DNA of 64,000 bases from a virus, in IMG/VR virus record IMGVR_UViG_3300025703_000001, positions 22,324 to 86,323 of that record; one strand, 5' to 3'. Positions 62,072 to 64,000 of the stretch are shown one piece after another. Position 1 is the first letter of the stretch. Each line of letters opens with the position of its first letter. The position numbers were made by a program, and so were the translations under genes. The notes below the pieces were generated by a model. The model was given only the letters and a program-made list of their open reading frames with translations. It had not been told where the DNA came from and did no database searches.

Positions 62072-63127
62072 ATGGCTAATGACGGACAGATCGAGGTAGA
62101 TGCCGGAACCGGCTCAATTTTCGTAGACACCAGTGTCGTAACCACCGGCGAAGGTGCTGGCCAGAATCGCCAGAGAGTTGCGATTGGGGATGCCGTTCAG
62201 GGCGAAAACTTTCTTTCGATAGGTGCCGATGGCGCTTCCAGCGTCCACGTCATTCCCTCTGGAACCGCTGCATCGGTTGTGGTTAGCTTCCCAGCAGTGC
62301 AGCCAGTCTCACAATCGGGCGCATGGAGCGCATCGGTTGATGGAACGGTCGTGGCGACACAGGGTGGCGCGCCGTGGACCGTGGACGCCCTTCAGCAAGG
62401 TAACTGGGGCGCGTCGATATCTAATGTTGTCCCAGTCTCGCAATCCGGAGCCTGGGCCGCATCCGTTGACGGCACAGTTGTCGCCACACAAGGTGGTGCG
62501 TGGACCGTCAACGCCCAGCAACAGGGGAACTACGGAGCATCCATCTCCAACTTCCCAGCAAGCCAGGCGGTCACGCAAGGAACCGTTCCGTGGGCTGCGT
62601 CCGTTGAAGGTCAAGTCGGCGTCACACAGGTAACGAGCCCGTGGGTCACGTCTGGCACCGCCACCGTCAGCGGTTCGGTCTCCGCCATTCAAACGGGCAC
62701 GTGGTTTACCACGGTCAGCGGCAGCGTCACTGCTCTTCCGAGCGGCAACCAAACCGTGTCCGGCAGTGTGTCCGTCCTGAACCAATCAGGATCGGCATCC
62801 GTCCAACTCCTCCCGTCATCAAGCGACATCGGCTACGTGGGAACGTGGACGACAAGCGGTCCGGTTACCGGACAATCCTCGGCCAGCGTCACGACAATCC
62901 AAATGACTGCCACGTCATCAGTTCCGATCAACGGCATTCTTGTTGGAGGCGTATCTAGCAATGTGTATTCGGTATGGGCGGGGGCGTCCGGCGTGGCATC
63001 TGTTGGCGCAACGGGGGGAGTTGAAGTCCAACCCGGCGGAATCGTCCCGTTCACGTGCGGAAACGTCAACCAAATTTACATCGTCGGCAGCAACAATACC
63101 GATATCGTTTGGTGGAGCGTCCTCTAG
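62072..63127 (+). CDS. Repeat-containing fibre-like protein
   Basis: 351 aa. Residues about 80-180 hold two tandem units of about 43 residues (VSQSGAWSASVDGTVVATQG then PWTVDALQQGNWGASISN; VSQSGAWAASVDGTVVATQG then AWTVNAQQQGNYGASISN), followed by shorter Ser/Val/Thr repeats (SGSVSAIQTGTWFTTVSGSV). Likely a beta-helical trimeric fibre or decoration protein. Confidence 0.7.
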   Translation: MANDGQIEVDAGTGSIFVDTSVVTTGEGAGQNRQRVAIGDAVQGENFLSIGADGASSVHVIPSGTAASVVVSFPAVQPVSQSGAWSASVDGTVVATQGGAPWTVDALQQGNWGASISNVVPVSQSGAWAASVDGTVVATQGGAWTVNAQQQGNYGASISNFPASQAVTQGTVPWAASVEGQVGVTQVTSPWVTSGTATVSGSVSAIQTGTWFTTVSGSVTALPSGNQTVSGSVSVLNQSGSASVQLLPSSSDIGYVGTWTTSGPVTGQSSASVTTIQMTATSSVPINGILVGGVSSNVYSVWAGASGVASVGATGGVEVQPGGIVPFTCGNVNQIYIVGSNNTDIVWWSVL

Positions 63128-63444
63128 TGCCGATTCCTCCGTTCGCACCCGCACCCGGATTAGCCCGTTCAACGCAGACACTCGCCGCATCAGTGTCCGG
63201 CACCGGCACCATCACGCGCTCTCAGGTTGGGCCGCTCAAGCTCTACGTGCTCCAACTCAACGCATGGAACGACCCCGGCCAGACGATCACATTCTCCTCC
63301 GCGTTCACCGTCGATACGCCAGGATGGATGGCAACTCCCAACGTTCCCCCCACCTTCGTGCCAACCGCATCTAAGACCACGTTCCGACTGCCCACCACTT
63401 CGGCCACCGCCATCACCGGAGTCTTCATTATCCAGGGGGTCTAG
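63127..63444 (+). CDS. 105-aa probable virion protein
   Basis: GTG 63127 overlaps the previous stop. Beta-rich (TQTLAASVSGTGTITRSQVG, YVLQLNAWNDPGQTITFSSA). No family; position suggests a fibre or tail component. Confidence 0.55.
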   Translation: MPIPPFAPAPGLARSTQTLAASVSGTGTITRSQVGPLKLYVLQLNAWNDPGQTITFSSAFTVDTPGWMATPNVPPTFVPTASKTTFRLPTTSATAITGVFIIQGV

Positions 63445-64000
63445 TGGCAGCCAGCGTAGCCAATATCCCCATCGACTCAGGCATCACACCCCAGACGCTC
63501 GCCTTCTACAACCAGCTGTGGTCGCTGTGGCAGAACAACAAGCACGTCTCCGCCGCGTGGCTCTCAATCGGTCAAACAGAACTCGCTCAAGCGCCGCAGG
63601 GACAGCCCGAATGGAACCTCCCCAAGCTCACCACCGGGCAGACCCCCGCGATGGTGTGCTTCAACGGTGGCGTGGTGTGGGCAGCGAACGGCGAAGCAGT
63701 CAATGTCTTCGGCGCCCCGTCCATGACGCTGGCCAACAACTGGGACGGGATGCTCCCGCTGCTCCAAGCTGTCGGGTCGCACGGTGGCGCGGCGCAGGGG
63801 ATGGCGGCGTTGCGGTCCCCGATGCTCTACACGGCTGGGTCGGCGTACCCCGGCATCACCACCACCGTCGCCGCGATCAACGCTCTCGGCTACATGCCGA
63901 TGAACGTTACCGGCCCGTTCTCCGCGGGTGGCGGCAGCGGCGTGATCCCGTGCTCCGATGGGTTGCACCCGTTCACCTACACCGGACTTACCACGAACAC
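63444..64000 (+). CDS. Probable virion/fibre protein, cut by window end
   Basis: GTG 63444 overlaps the previous stop; 185 codons visible. VAASVANIPIDSGITPQTLA, then WSLWQNNKHVSAAWLSIGQT and Gly/Pro-rich beta sequence. The frame is open at 64000. Confidence 0.6.
   Translation, partial: MAASVANIPIDSGITPQTLAFYNQLWSLWQNNKHVSAAWLSIGQTELAQAPQGQPEWNLPKLTTGQTPAMVCFNGGVVWAANGEAVNVFGAPSMTLANNWDGMLPLLQAVGSHGGAAQGMAALRSPMLYTAGSAYPGITTTVAAINALGYMPMNVTGPFSAGGGSGVIPCSDGLHPFTYTGLTTN

Noticed and set aside
1-64000. CRISPR arrays, rRNA genes, complete tRNA genes, insertion sequences
   Set aside because: No regularly spaced repeats, no transposase and no full cloverleaf were seen; the only tRNA-like piece is the minihelix at 58121.

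Overview
The window is a piece of a tailed double-stranded DNA phage genome (Caudoviricetes). The complete head-assembly set (terminase, portal, MuF-like protein, prohead protease, scaffold, capsid) shows this. The likely host is an actinobacterium, because the phage carries a WhiB-type iron-sulphur regulator, an Lsr2-like nucleoid protein with two Lsr2-type DNA-binding modules, and a protein with a Pup-like helix. Genes are tightly packed, with 1-, 4- or 8-base start/stop overlaps at most junctions and frequent GTG and TTG starts. Both ends of the window cut through genes, so this is not the whole genome.

Layout. (1) 1-22,580, almost all minus strand: about 75 small early-type genes, many with zinc-binding CxxC pairs. 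Recognisable members are a recombination endonuclease VII, a HAD phosphatase, a putative glycoside hydrolase with an Ig-like domain, an AAA+ ATPase, an R-S-E ADP-ribosyltransferase, a GroES co-chaperonin, a DNA methyltransferase and the Pup-like protein. (2) 22,588-22,656: a divergent promoter region. (3) 22,657-32,622, plus strand: Lsr2-like protein, deoxyribosyltransferase-like protein, dATP/dGTP diphosphohydrolase-type protein, small nuclease, WhiB, Cas4/RecB-type exonuclease, putative ssDNA-binding protein, primase-polymerase/helicase and an HNH nuclease. A lone minus-strand putative regulator follows (32,675-33,052). (4) 33,183-35,890: terminase genes. (5) 35,894-49,155: a long inserted block of sugar-nucleotide and glycan genes (two SDR enzymes, a sugar C-methyltransferase, six or more glycosyltransferases, an acetyltransferase, a pyruvyltransferase, two methyltransferases), plus a VIT-like membrane protein, two nucleases and a tyrosine recombinase. 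(6) 49,178-64,000: portal to capsid, endolysin, holin-like membrane proteins and the first fibre-like proteins. The tail genes proper lie outside the window.

The most unusual signal is a family of micro-ORFs at gene junctions between about 0.3 and 23.5 kb. More than a dozen 9-17-codon ORFs share the pattern M-x-[ED]-x3-[IF]-x-[TS] and usually overlap the stop of the gene before and the start of the gene after. The same nine residues also form the N-terminus of at least seven otherwise unrelated longer proteins. At DNA level the core is a 16-base imperfect palindrome, GAA-N10-TTC. A second recurring signal is a set of sigma70-type promoters (TTGACA-N17-hexamer) placed 6-8 bases before a start codon, which implies leaderless transcripts.

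All calls come from reading the sequence and the translated proteins by eye; no database search was run. Family names rest on recognised motifs and are graded by confidence.
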